Assembly: GCA_021205005.1 (NCBI GenBank)
Contig: JAJPYK010000193.1
Coordinates: 1 to 8,777 of the forward strand
Direction of reading: 5' to 3'
DNA: 8,777 bases
DNA from: Paraprevotella sp.
Lineage (GTDB): Bacteria > Bacteroidota > Bacteroidia > Bacteroidales > Bacteroidaceae
Positions 1 to 7,914 of the stretch are shown here, one piece after another. Made by a program: the position numbers and the translations under genes. The notes under the pieces were generated by a model, which ran no database searches, was not told the DNA's origin, and worked only from the letters and a program-made list of their open reading frames with translations. Position 1 is the first letter of the stretch, and each line of letters starts with the position of its first letter.

Positions 1-5
1 TTTGT

Positions 6-33
6 GAACAGCCCGCATTTTGGGGGGCTTTTC
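6..33 (+). terminator. Probable intrinsic terminator of a gene left of the window
   Basis: Arms GAACAGCCC (6-14) and GGGCTTTTC (25-33) pair over 8 of 9 positions around a 10-base loop, and the right arm runs into a short T-rich stretch. This fits a rho-independent terminator for a plus-strand gene ending before the window. The stem is short and the T tract is modest, so the call is tentative. It lies directly in front of the lipid kinase promoter, which would insulate that gene from upstream transcription. Confidence 0.45.
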
Positions 34-46
34 CACTTTTTATCCG

Positions 47-54
47 TATCTTTG
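47..54 (+). promoter_or_regulatory. Bacteroidetes-type -7 promoter box for the lipid kinase gene
   Basis: TATCTTTG matches the Bacteroidetes sigma-ABfr -7 consensus TAnnTTTG exactly and lies 20 bases before the ATG at 75, so the 5' leader would be only about 10-15 nt. The best upstream TTTG (19-22) is 24 bases away, longer than the usual 19-21, so the -33 element is weak or absent. Confidence 0.65.
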
Positions 55-74
55 TACTGGTTAAGACTGTACAT

Positions 75-1097
75 ATGGCAAAAAGGCATATCGTTTTCAT
101 TGTGAACCCTATATCCGGAACCCAAAACAAGGAATCTATACTAAACTTGATTTCCCGGCATTTGGACCCTGAAAAATTCTCTTATCAGATCATGCGCACG
201 GAGTATGCGGGGCATGCTGCTTTGCTGTCGGGCGAATGCGCAGCCCGGGGCTGCGATGCGGTGGTGGCTGTCGGCGGCGACGGTACGGTGAATGAAGTGG
301 CGCGTTCTTTGGTGGAATCTCCCGTGGCGTTAGGCATAATTCCCTGCGGTTCGGGCAACGGACTGGCTCGTCATCTGCACATTCCGATGGATCCTCTCGG
401 TGCCATAAAGGTTTTGGTACAATTCGAGTTGGAGTGTATAGATTACGGAAAAATAAACGAAGTTCCTTTTTTTTGTACTTGTGGTGTCGGTTTCGATGCT
501 TTCGTCAGTTCCAAATTCGCCCATTCGGGAAAAAGGGGTATGCTGACTTATTTGGAAAATACACTTCGCGAGGGACTGAAATATAAGCCCGATACATATG
601 AAATCGAAATAGAGGGCGAAACGGTGAAGTATAAGGCTTTCTTGATTGCATGTGCCAATGCCTCCCAATACGGCAACAATGCCTATATCGCTCCCTTCGC
701 TTCCATTTCGGACGGTCTGATGGACGTGACCATTATGGAGCCTTTTACGGTTTTGGAAGTCCCTCAGATTGCTATTCAGCTCTTTAATCGGACGTTGTTG
801 CAGAATAGTCGTATCAAAACGTTCCGTTGCAAGCATCTCCATATTCATCGTGAGCATCCGGGGGTTGTGCATTATGACGGAGATCCGATGACGGTAGGAA
901 CAGATATTGACGTGCAGTTGTTTGAAAAGGGACTGAATGTGATCATTAATGCCCGTCCGGGTTCCGAGAAGGTGTTGGGCCGGGTGGTGTCGGAACTGTA
1001 TGATGAGCTGACGTCCTTAAGCGTGGGCCTGCGTAACCGGAACTTGCGCAGAATAAATCATTTCAATAAAGAAATGAGGCGGCGTTTGAGACGGTGA
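75..1097 (+). CDS. YegS/DgkB/BmrU-family lipid kinase (diacylglycerol kinase catalytic domain)
   Basis: A 340-residue soluble ATP-dependent lipid kinase of the diacylglycerol/sphingosine kinase superfamily (DAGK_cat), expected to phosphorylate a membrane lipid hydroxyl at the inner leaflet. The N-terminal nucleotide-binding lobe shows NPISG (11-15), the signature GGDGT (67-71) followed by VNEVA, and the phosphate-binding GIIPCGSGNGLARHL (87-101). The C-terminal beta-sandwich lobe shows GVGFDA (137-142), the SDGLMDV stretch (212-218) and YDGD (267-270), which corresponds to the DGE-like motif of the family. The length is normal and no signal peptide or membrane segment is visible. The last 25 residues are strongly basic and may contact anionic membrane. 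The start at 75 fits the -7 box at 47-54 and gives the usual MxKxxxxVNP beginning. The lipid substrate cannot be read from sequence: diacylglycerol is the default, but Bacteroidales make sphingolipids, so a sphingoid base or ceramide is possible. Confidence 0.9.
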   Translation: MAKRHIVFIVNPISGTQNKESILNLISRHLDPEKFSYQIMRTEYAGHAALLSGECAARGCDAVVAVGGDGTVNEVARSLVESPVALGIIPCGSGNGLARHLHIPMDPLGAIKVLVQFELECIDYGKINEVPFFCTCGVGFDAFVSSKFAHSGKRGMLTYLENTLREGLKYKPDTYEIEIEGETVKYKAFLIACANASQYGNNAYIAPFASISDGLMDVTIMEPFTVLEVPQIAIQLFNRTLLQNSRIKTFRCKHLHIHREHPGVVHYDGDPMTVGTDIDVQLFEKGLNVIINARPGSEKVLGRVVSELYDELTSLSVGLRNRNLRRINHFNKEMRRRLRR

Positions 1098-1808
1098 TCA
1101 GAAATAAAGATAATAGGCTTGGGTGAGCCGTCTGTACTCCGGCGTGTACTCCCCTGCACTGTCTCGCATGACAAGTTGCTCTGTTTCCGGATAGCTTGTC
1201 TTTTCTTTTGCGAAACTCAGCAACGCCCTTTTCGGGGTGGCATCCGGTGTGGTGAATACGAGGCATTTCCTGCATAGATTCAATCCGCCTTCCCATGCCG
1301 TTTGTATGAAATCATCGGCCGAACGTTCCGGAAGTATCACGTCAAACCGTCCGTTTTCATTCAACCATCCGCATGCGGCGGCAATCAGCCTGTCGAATGG
1401 CAGGGAACTGTTGTGTCGCGCGAAGTTTCGCTTTTGTTCGGGGCTGGGTAGAGCATGGGTAAAAAACGGAGGATTGCACACGATGAGGTCGAACTTGTCT
1501 TTTGTTTTAAAGGCAAGAGCATCGGCCTGCATAAAATGGAGACGATCTTTCCATAAGGTCCGTTGTCCGTTCTCATCCGCCTGGACAATGGCCTCTTCAT
1601 CAATGTCGATTCCAGTGATGTCAGCCGGACATCTTTGAGCCAGCATGAGAGCGATCAGTCCGCAACCGGTTCCGATGTCGAGTATCCGATTCGTATCCGG
1701 TTGTGCGGTCGACCATGCTCCCAACAGTACACCGTCCGTTCCCACTTTCATGGCACATTTGTCATGATAAACTATGAATTGTTTGAATTCGAAATGCGAT
1801 CGTCCCAT
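1098..1808 (-). CDS. trmN6: tRNA1(Val) (adenine(37)-N6)-methyltransferase, TrmN6/YfiC family
   Basis: A class I SAM-dependent methyltransferase of 236 residues, expected to place N6-methyl on A37 next to the anticodon of tRNA1(Val). Motif I (LDIGTGCG, about residues 43-50) binds SAM. An acidic GIDIDE motif II follows at about 66-71. The catalytic motif IV is NPPF (112-115), typical of N6-adenine methyltransferases. The family hallmark KVGTDGVLLGAW occurs near residues 21-32. I chose the ATG whose codon is complementary to 1806-1808, giving the family-like start MGRSHFEFKQF. The open frame continues upstream to 1892, but that extension is Cys/Asn-rich, unlike the family, and lies across the gene's own promoter box at 1855-1862. 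The stop codon directly abuts the stop of the convergent lipid kinase gene. Assignment to the TrmN6 family is firm; the exact tRNA target is inferred from the family. Confidence 0.88.
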   Translation of the reverse strand: MGRSHFEFKQFIVYHDKCAMKVGTDGVLLGAWSTAQPDTNRILDIGTGCGLIALMLAQRCPADITGIDIDEEAIVQADENGQRTLWKDRLHFMQADALAFKTKDKFDLIVCNPPFFTHALPSPEQKRNFARHNSSLPFDRLIAAACGWLNENGRFDVILPERSADDFIQTAWEGGLNLCRKCLVFTTPDATPKRALLSFAKEKTSYPETEQLVMRDSAGEYTPEYRRLTQAYYLYF

Positions 1809-1854
1809 CAGGATACAAAAGTTTTTTTGTGAGTTGTAAACTTCGTTGCGATTG

Positions 1855-1862
1855 CAAAAGTA
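1855..1862 (-). promoter_or_regulatory. Bacteroidetes-type -7 promoter box for trmN6
   Basis: Read on the minus strand, these bases are TACTTTTG, an exact TAnnTTTG match, 46 bases upstream of the chosen trmN6 ATG. Transcription would start at about 1845-1850 with a leader of about 40 nt. No good TTTG is seen at the -33 distance. The box falls inside the longer open frame reaching 1892, which argues against that longer start. Confidence 0.6.
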
Positions 1863-1916
1863 GCAAATATTTGTTATTTCCTCGCCCATCATTCTATTTA
1901 TCTATTCTTTTTTTTG

Positions 1917-1924
1917 TATCTTTG
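1917..1924 (+). promoter_or_regulatory. Bacteroidetes-type -7 promoter box for lon
   Basis: TATCTTTG is an exact TAnnTTTG match preceded by an A/T-rich stretch containing eight consecutive T (1908-1915). It lies 51 bases before the lon ATG, so the leader is about 40-45 nt. A clear -33 TTTG is not seen; TTCT at 1892-1895 has suitable spacing but a poor match. It points away from the trmN6 promoter, with 54 bases between the two boxes. The lon leader also contains an imperfect hairpin at 1934-1952. Confidence 0.65.
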
Positions 1925-1975
1925 CCACGTTTTGTGAAAAAGTTTTGTTCACTAAATCATTTTAAGGAAATTAGT

Positions 1976-4432
1976 ATGCATATTGACGATAATCAGAATC
2001 CATTTTCATTGGTTGCAGATTTTGCAGGAGACGAAGCGAGTGTGTTCGACGTGGAAATGGGTGACACATTGCCGATTTTGCCGTTACGCAACATGGTGTT
2101 GTTCCCAGGCGTGGTGCTGCCCGTAGCCGTAGGGCGAAAGTCTTCTCTGCGTTTGGTAAAAGTGGCTGATAAGAAGAAGCTTAATATCGGCGTGGTTTGC
2201 CAGCGGTATCAGAATACGGAAGATCCTGCGTTCAAGGATTTGTATCAGGTAGGTACAATGGCTAAGATTATCCGTATTCTCGAATTGCCGGATCAGTCCA
2301 CCACTGTGATTCTGCAAGGCATGAGCCGTTTCAAATTGAAAGCTTTGGAAGCCGAACGGCCTTATCTGACCGGTTCGGTGGAGAAGATCGAAGATCAACT
2401 GCCTGCAAAGGATAACAAGGAGTTTGATCTTTTGGTAGAGACGTGTCGCGAACGGACGATGCAATACATTCAAATGAATGAACAACTGCCGAAAGAGTCC
2501 ATGTTTGCTGTGAAGAATGTGAGCAATAAAATGTTTCTGGTGAACTTCATTTGTGCCAAATTCCCTTTCATTATTCCCCAAAAAATAGAACTGTTGTATG
2601 AGAATTCTCTGGAGAACCGGACGGTAAAATTAGTGAAAGCGTTGAACCGGGAGATACAATATGCTGAGCTTAAAGCGGAAATACAACGCAAGACTCGGGA
2701 GGATATGGATACGCAACAGCGGGAATATTTTTTGCAGTTGCAACTCAAGAATATCCAAGACGAGCTGGGCGGTACTCCGCAAGATCATGATCTGCACGAT
2801 CTGCGTGTAGCTGCTGAAAAAAAGCGTTGGCCGAAAGAAATCGCTTCGACTTTCGGACGAGACTTGGATAAGCTCGAACGTTTGAATCCGCAAAGTCCGG
2901 ATTATAACGTACAGCTTAACTATTTGCAGACGATGTTGAGCCTGCCGTGGGATACGTATACGGAGGACAATCTGAATCTGAAGAATGCCGAAAAGGTGCT
3001 GAATAAAGACCATTACGGTTTGGAGAAAGTGAAAGAGCGTATCTTGGAGCATTTGGCCGTTTTGCAGTTACGCGGCGATTTGAAGTCGCCGATCATTTGC
3101 TTATATGGTCCTCCGGGAGTGGGCAAAACTTCGTTGGGCAAGAGCATTGCTACCGCTCTGAAGCGCAAATATGTCCGTGTGTCTTTGGGCGGCTTGCACG
3201 ATGAAGCCGAAATTCGCGGACACCGCCGGACCTATATCGGTGCTATGCCGGGACGCATTATCAAAAGTATGATTAAAGCCGGATCATCTAATCCGGTATT
3301 TATTCTCGATGAAATTGATAAGGTAACCCAAAGTCCGGTCAACGGCGATCCGTCATCGGCACTTTTGGAAGTGCTCGACCCAGAACAAAACAGTGCCTTC
3401 CATGACAACTTTCTGGACGTGGACTATGATTTGTCCAAGGTCATGTTCATCGCCACGGCCAACAACATCGGAACCATTCCCCGTCCCCTGCTCGACCGTA
3501 TGGAATTGATTGAAGTCAGCGGGTATATCACCGAAGAAAAGGTGGAGATTGCCAAACGTCATCTGATTCCGAAAGAAAAAGAACATAACGGGTTGTCCGA
3601 CCATTCGGAAATCAAGATCAGTAAACCGGCTTTGGAATATCTTATAGAGAATTATACACGTGAATCCGGCGTTCGCGGATTGGAGAAGCAAATTAATAAG
3701 CTGTTCCGTAAGATGGCGTTGGAATATGCACGTAATGGCGCAATTTCTTGCACTGAAGTCAAAATCGCAGATGTGGAACGCCTGTTGGGAAAACCGTTGT
3801 ATACCCGTGATAAATACCAGGGAAACGACTATGCCGGCGTGGTGACGGGATTGGCATGGACGTCAGTGGGCGGAGAAATACTCTTTATCGAAACCAGTTT
3901 AAGCAAAGGGAAAGGAAACAAACTGACTCTTACCGGTAATTTGGGTGACGTCATGAAGGAATCGGCCGTATTGGCTTTGGAATATATCAAGGCGCATGCC
4001 CAAATGTTGCATATTGATTCTCGTATTTTCGCCCAATGGAATATCCATGTACATGTCCCCGAGGGAGCTGTGCCTAAGGACGGGCCGTCGGCCGGCATTA
4101 CGATGGCAACTTCCATTGCATCGGCGTTGACGCAGCGGAAAGTCCGGCCGAATTTAGCTATGACGGGCGAGATTACCTTACGTGGCAAGGTGCTTCCGGT
4201 CGGAGGCATCAAAGAGAAAATTCTGGCTGCCAAGAGAGCCGGAATAAAGGATATTGTGATGTGCGAGGAAAATCGAAAGAATATCGAAGAGATTCCTGAT
4301 ATGTATCTCAAAGGCTTGACGTTCCACTATGTGAACGATGTGGCTGAGGTCCTCGACTTTGCTTTACTCGACGAAAAGGTGAAAGATGCTATTGAATTTA
4401 CTTTTGACGATCCAAAGGACGAGACGAAATGA
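1976..4432 (+). CDS. lon: ATP-dependent endopeptidase La (Lon protease, S16 family)
   Basis: Cytoplasmic hexameric AAA+ protease that unfolds and degrades damaged and regulatory proteins. The 818-residue product has the full LonA order: an N-terminal substrate domain starting near [14 protein letters not shown] (32-45) and running to about 230, a helical linker, an AAA+ module with Walker [10 protein letters not shown] (378-386, Lys384) and Walker [10 protein letters not shown] (441-449, Asp445/Glu446), then the S16 protease domain. The catalytic dyad is Ser705 in PKDGPSAG and Lys748 in GGIKEK. Their 43-residue spacing equals that of E. coli Ser679/Lys722. The protein is modestly longer than the 784-residue E. 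coli enzyme, mostly through an acidic N-terminal leader. The start at 1976 has AAGGAAA just upstream and gives a leader of sensible length; the in-frame extension back to 1829 would cross the lon promoter and reads as non-protein. The stop overlaps the tgt start (ATGA). The gene is intact. Confidence 0.97.
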   Translation: MHIDDNQNPFSLVADFAGDEASVFDVEMGDTLPILPLRNMVLFPGVVLPVAVGRKSSLRLVKVADKKKLNIGVVCQRYQNTEDPAFKDLYQVGTMAKIIRILELPDQSTTVILQGMSRFKLKALEAERPYLTGSVEKIEDQLPAKDNKEFDLLVETCRERTMQYIQMNEQLPKESMFAVKNVSNKMFLVNFICAKFPFIIPQKIELLYENSLENRTVKLVKALNREIQYAELKAEIQRKTREDMDTQQREYFLQLQLKNIQDELGGTPQDHDLHDLRVAAEKKRWPKEIASTFGRDLDKLERLNPQSPDYNVQLNYLQTMLSLPWDTYTEDNLNLKNAEKVLNKDHYGLEKVKERILEHLAVLQLRGDLKSPIICLYGPPGVGKTSLGKSIATALKRKYVRVSLGGLHDEAEIRGHRRTYIGAMPGRIIKSMIKAGSSNPVFILDEIDKVTQSPVNGDPSSALLEVLDPEQNSAFHDNFLDVDYDLSKVMFIATANNIGTIPRPLLDRMELIEVSGYITEEKVEIAKRHLIPKEKEHNGLSDHSEIKISKPALEYLIENYTRESGVRGLEKQINKLFRKMALEYARNGAISCTEVKIADVERLLGKPLYTRDKYQGNDYAGVVTGLAWTSVGGEILFIETSLSKGKGNKLTLTGNLGDVMKESAVLALEYIKAHAQMLHIDSRIFAQWNIHVHVPEGAVPKDGPSAGITMATSIASALTQRKVRPNLAMTGEITLRGKVLPVGGIKEKILAAKRAGIKDIVMCEENRKNIEEIPDMYLKGLTFHYVNDVAEVLDFALLDEKVKDAIEFTFDDPKDETK

Positions 4433-5559
4433 AGTTTGAACTCCAGCGTACGGATGTAAATACTGCGGCACGTGCCGGGTTGATCACGACCGGACATGGG
4501 CCAATTGAAACACCGGTATTCATGCCGGTGGGTACGATTGGTTCGGTCAAGGCCGTGCATCAATGGGAATTGAAAGAAGACATCAAGGCCCAAATCATTT
4601 TAGGCAATACCTATCATTTGTATTTGCGTCCCGGAACCGAGATCTTGGAAAAAGCCGGAGGACTGCACAAATTCAACGGATTCGATCGTCCGATGCTGAC
4701 CGACAGCGGCGGCTTTCAAGTATTTTCGCTGACCGGTATCCGCAAATTGCGCGAAGAAGGTTGTGAATTTCGTTCTTATATCGACGGGTCGAAACATTTT
4801 TTTACGCCTGAGCGTGTGATGGACCTTGAGCGTTCCATCGGAGCTGATATTATGATGGCATTCGATGAATGTCCGCCGGGCACGTCCGATTATGACTATG
4901 CAAAAAAAAGTTTGGGACTGACGCATAGATGGCTGGACCGCTGTATTCGTCGTTTCAATGAGACGGAACCGAAATACGGTTATTCCCAGTCGCTTTTTCC
5001 CATTGTACAAGGTTGCACTTATCGGGACTTGCGCACACAGTCCGCTGAGTTCGTGGCTTCGAAAGGGGCCGACGGAAATGCAATCGGCGGTTTGGCTGTG
5101 GGAGAGCCGGCAGAGGTGATGTATGAGATGATAGAGGTCGTCAACGATATTCTGCCTAAAGACAAACCCCGTTACCTTATGGGTGTGGGCACTCCCGTGA
5201 ATATACTCGAAGGCATAGAGCGCGGAGTAGATATGTTCGACTGCGTAATGCCTACGCGCAACGGACGTAACGGCATGTTGTTTACGCAGGACGGTGTCAT
5301 GAACATGCGCAACAAGAAGTGGGAGGATGACTTCTCTCCTATCGATCCGAAGGGTACTTCGTATGTAGATACCTCTTATACCAAGGCTTATCTGCACCAT
5401 TTGTTTAAAGCACAGGAATTGTTGGCTTTGCAGATTGCGTCCATACACAACCTGGCTTTCTATTTATGGTTGACGCACGAAGCCCGTCTTCATATTCTGG
5501 CCGGAGACTTCGCCTCATGGAAAGCGTCGATGGTAAAACGAGTGGCAGAGAGGTTGTAA
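4429..5559 (+). CDS. tgt: Queuine/preQ1 tRNA-guanine transglycosylase, lacking the zinc-ligand cysteines
   Basis: Exchanges guanine-34 for preQ1 in GUN-anticodon tRNAs (Asp, Asn, His, Tyr) on the queuosine pathway. It is a 376-residue TIM-barrel protein. TDSGGFQ (91-97) carries the general acid/base Asp92, AIGGLAVGE (218-226) forms the base pocket, and FDCVMPTRNGRNG (270-282) carries the nucleophile Asp271. In canonical bacterial enzymes a CxCxxC...H set binds structural zinc (Z. mobilis Cys318, Cys320, Cys323, His349). Here the aligned positions are Gly309, Ser311, Asp314 and His340, with identical spacing and the flanking AYLHHLF and IHNL blocks conserved, so the cysteines are replaced rather than deleted. 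Catalytic residues are intact, so activity is expected. The start overlaps the lon stop by 4 bp (ATGA), which suggests translational coupling. The next gene begins 17 bp after the stop. Confidence 0.95.
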   Translation: MKFELQRTDVNTAARAGLITTGHGPIETPVFMPVGTIGSVKAVHQWELKEDIKAQIILGNTYHLYLRPGTEILEKAGGLHKFNGFDRPMLTDSGGFQVFSLTGIRKLREEGCEFRSYIDGSKHFFTPERVMDLERSIGADIMMAFDECPPGTSDYDYAKKSLGLTHRWLDRCIRRFNETEPKYGYSQSLFPIVQGCTYRDLRTQSAEFVASKGADGNAIGGLAVGEPAEVMYEMIEVVNDILPKDKPRYLMGVGTPVNILEGIERGVDMFDCVMPTRNGRNGMLFTQDGVMNMRNKKWEDDFSPIDPKGTSYVDTSYTKAYLHHLFKAQELLALQIASIHNLAFYLWLTHEARLHILAGDFASWKASMVKRVAERL

Positions 5560-5576
5560 ACTAAAGCATAGTGGTT

Positions 5577-6683
5577 ATGAAAGGTTTTAAGGCGATCATT
5601 TCAAAGATTGAGATCTACCTTATTAAAAAGTTTTTAGGTACATACTTCTTTTCCATTGCATTAATCATATCTATCGCCGTGGTGTTCGATTTCAATGAAA
5701 ATATCGACAAGCTCACGACAAACCATGCCCCGTGGAAAGGTATCATCTTTGAGTATTATGCTAACTTTATCCCCTATTTCTCCAATCTTTTCAGTCCGTT
5801 GTTCGTATTCATTTCTGTGATTTTCTTCACCTCCAAACTGGCCGAAAATTCAGAAATCATCGCCATGATGGCTGCGGGGATGAGTTTCAAACGCCTGATG
5901 CGTCCTTATATGAATTCAGCGGCGATTATTGCCGTAATGACATTCTTTTTAGGGGCGTATGTCATACCCAAAGGCAGTGTTACGAGGTTGAATTTCGAGA
6001 ATACCTATAAAAAGAAGAAAAAAACGGAGTTCGCACAGAACGTGCAATTGCAGGTCGATACCGGTGTCATCGCTTTTATCGAGCATTTCGACGGACGCAC
6101 CAAGACGGGATACCATTTTTCATTGGATAAATTCGTGAATAAGAAACTGGTTTCCCATCTCACGGCCAGTTCCGTGTCTTACGATACCCTCTCTGACGAA
6201 CGTTACCATTGGCAGATACAGAACTACACTCTTCGTGAAATGAAAGGCATGCGAGAGTATATTACACATGGGGTGAAAGTAGACTCCGTCATTGCCATGG
6301 AGCCCTCAGACTTCTTGCTGACGCGAAATCAGCAGGAGACGCTGACCAGTCCGGAACTGAAAGAATACATTGTCAAGCAGCGGGCACGAGGATCGGGTAA
6401 TGTGAAGCCTTTTGAAGTCGAATATCAAAAGCGATTTGCCACTCCATTTGCGTCTTTCATCCTGACGGTGATCGGACTTTCGCTGTCTGCCCGTAAGCGT
6501 AAAGGCTGTATGGGATTGTATTTAGGTATCGGACTGGCATTGAGTGCATCCTATATCCTATTCCAGACGGTTTCCTCCACTTTTGCCATCAACTCAGACT
6601 GGCCTCCCGTATTGGCGGCCTGGTTGCCCAATATAATATTTGCTTTTATTGCGTTCTTCCTTTATAAGAAAGCTCCGCAATAA
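5577..6683 (+). CDS. LptF/LptG-family (YjgP/YjgQ) permease of lipopolysaccharide export
   Basis: Inner-membrane subunit of the LptB2FG transporter that extracts LPS from the inner membrane and hands it to the periplasmic Lpt bridge. The 368-residue protein has the family layout: three N-terminal membrane segments (about 20-38, 66-86, 112-130), a periplasmic beta-rich domain (about 132-285), then three more segments (about 288-304, 312-330, 344-362). The cytoplasmic stretch ENSEIIAMMAAGMSFKRL between segments 2 and 3 is the conserved helix that contacts the LptB ATPase. I start at the ATG at 5577 (MKGFK); a GTG two codons upstream (5571) is possible. Sequence alone does not separate LptF from LptG, so I give no symbol. 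The partner permease and the ATPase are not in the window. The gene lies 17 bp after tgt and 5 bp before the helicase start, so it is probably cotranscribed with both. Confidence 0.9.
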   Translation: MKGFKAIISKIEIYLIKKFLGTYFFSIALIISIAVVFDFNENIDKLTTNHAPWKGIIFEYYANFIPYFSNLFSPLFVFISVIFFTSKLAENSEIIAMMAAGMSFKRLMRPYMNSAAIIAVMTFFLGAYVIPKGSVTRLNFENTYKKKKKTEFAQNVQLQVDTGVIAFIEHFDGRTKTGYHFSLDKFVNKKLVSHLTASSVSYDTLSDERYHWQIQNYTLREMKGMREYITHGVKVDSVIAMEPSDFLLTRNQQETLTSPELKEYIVKQRARGSGNVKPFEVEYQKRFATPFASFILTVIGLSLSARKRKGCMGLYLGIGLALSASYILFQTVSSTFAINSDWPPVLAAWLPNIIFAFIAFFLYKKAPQ

Positions 6684-6688
6684 GGCTG

Positions 6689-7267
6689 ATGTATGACTTA
6701 ACACATTATAATACAGTGAATTTTTACGATTTAGAATTAAACGACCGAGTGCTCGAAGCCTTGGACTACATGAATTTCACGGAATGCACTCCGATCCAGG
6801 AACATGCCATACCCGTCATTTTGGAGGGGCTTGACCTGATTGGCGTGGCACAGACCGGAACCGGAAAAACGGCAGCTTTCCTGTTGCCCATCTTGAGCAA
6901 ACTCAGTGAAGGTGGCTATCCAGAGAAAGCCATCAACTGCGTCATCATGTCGCCCACACGCGAATTGGCCCAGCAGATCGACCAGGCCTTGGAGGGCTTC
7001 TCTTATTATATGCCCGTGTCGAGCGTAGCCGTATACGGAGGTAATGACGGAATCCGTTATGAACAGGAAAAGCGCGGACTGGCCATGGGAGCAGATGTCA
7101 TCATAGCCACACCGGGACGGCTGATCAGCCACCTGAGTTTGGGAAACGTGGATTTGTCGAAAGTGTCTTTTTTCGTATTGGATGAAGCCGACCGCATGCT
7201 CGACATGGGATTCAGCGAGGACATTATGCAGATTGTCAAACATCTGCCAAGGAGCGTCAGACCGTAA
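6689..7267 (+). CDS. DEAD-box helicase, N-terminal fragment (RecA lobe 1 through motif II)
   Basis: This is the open frame actually present before the frameshift, 192 codons. It carries the Q motif (about 30-42), Walker A AQTGTGKT (54-61), PTREL (89-93), TPGR (141-144) and DEAD (165-168), and ends with the out-of-frame residues RSVRP. It lacks motif III and the whole second RecA lobe, so alone it could bind but probably not productively hydrolyse ATP. Its stop codon TAA (7265-7267) shares one base with the ATG of the following fragment, so reinitiation could produce both chains. I regard it as part of the disrupted gene 6689-8181 and not as an independent gene. Confidence 0.6.
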   Translation: MYDLTHYNTVNFYDLELNDRVLEALDYMNFTECTPIQEHAIPVILEGLDLIGVAQTGTGKTAAFLLPILSKLSEGGYPEKAINCVIMSPTRELAQQIDQALEGFSYYMPVSSVAVYGGNDGIRYEQEKRGLAMGADVIIATPGRLISHLSLGNVDLSKVSFFVLDEADRMLDMGFSEDIMQIVKHLPRSVRP

Positions 7268-7914
7268 TGTTCTCGGCCACCATGCCCAAGAAGATTCAGG
7301 AACTGGCGCGTACCATCCTGAATGATCCCGTAGAAGTGAAGCTGGCTGTGTCGCGTCCGGCAGACAAGATCGTACAGGCCGCTTATGTTTGTTACGAGGC
7401 GCAGAAAGTGGCCTTGGTCAAGAAACTATTTGCCGCCAGACCACCGCATCGCGTGATTATCTTCGCTTCGTCCAAACTGAAAGTGAAAGATATGGCCATT
7501 GCCTTGCAGCGCGCCGGATTTAAGGTAGGCGCCATGCATTCCGATCTGGAACAGCAGGAACGCGACGAAGTCATGTATAAATTCAAGACACAGCAAATCG
7601 ATGTGCTGGTGGCTACGGACATCGTGGCGCGAGGCATTGATATAGACGATATACAATTGGTCGTCAATTTCGACGTACCCCATGATGCGGAAGATTATGT
7701 GCACCGGATCGGACGTACGGCACGGGCCAATAACGACGGAGAAGCCATAACGCTGGTAAGCGAGAAGGATCAGCAAAAGTTCTCCTCTATCGAGCATTTT
7801 TTGGGGACGGAAATAGAGAAACGTCTTCTGCCGGAAGGATTGGGCGAAGCGCCGGCTTATAATCCGAAGGCTGGCGGCCGGGGAACGGGACGTCGTGACG
7901 GCAGCCGAGGATAA
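7267..7914 (+). CDS. DEAD-box helicase, C-terminal fragment (motif III and RecA lobe 2)
   Basis: The open frame after the frameshift, 215 codons if started at the ATG at 7267, which in the intact protein is an internal Met in the motif III segment (MFSATMP). It holds SAT (3-5), the motif IV region RVIIFASSK (62-70), motif V ATDIVARGID (116-125) and motif VI HRIGRTAR (146-153), followed by the start of the Gly/Arg-rich tail (GGRGTGRRDG). It ends at the in-frame TAA at 7912-7914, well short of the original tail. It has no Walker A of its own. The TAATG overlap with the upstream fragment is the only sign that it might be translated separately. Confidence 0.55.
   Translation: MFSATMPKKIQELARTILNDPVEVKLAVSRPADKIVQAAYVCYEAQKVALVKKLFAARPPHRVIIFASSKLKVKDMAIALQRAGFKVGAMHSDLEQQERDEVMYKFKTQQIDVLVATDIVARGIDIDDIQLVVNFDVPHDAEDYVHRIGRTARANNDGEAITLVSEKDQQKFSSIEHFLGTEIEKRLLPEGLGEAPAYNPKAGGRGTGRRDGSRG

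Noticed and set aside
1809..1892. N-terminal extension of the trmN6 frame to an ATG at 1892
   Set aside because: The added 28 residues do not resemble the family and the extension covers an exact -7 promoter box, so transcription would start inside it.
1829..1975. N-terminal extension of the lon frame back to 1829
   Set aside because: It spans the lon promoter and part of the trmN6 leader, its residues are Cys/Phe/Ser-rich and unlike Lon, and the ATG at 1976 has a purine-rich ribosome-binding stretch.
4600..5448. Long minus-strand open frame (282 codons) opposite tgt
   Set aside because: It lies entirely antisense to a well-conserved tgt, has no promoter box or coherent domain, and reads as a shadow of the coding strand.
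6707..6712. TATAAT, a sigma70-like -10 box, near the helicase start
   Set aside because: Bacteroidetes promoters use TAnnTTTG, no partner TTGACA is placed upstream, and the motif lies inside the coding frame.
7244..7256. Programmed -1 ribosomal frameshift site in the helicase
   Set aside because: The sequence CTGCCAAGGAGC has no X XXY YYZ slippery heptamer and no obvious downstream structure, and the two further in-frame stops in the same gene fit decay better.
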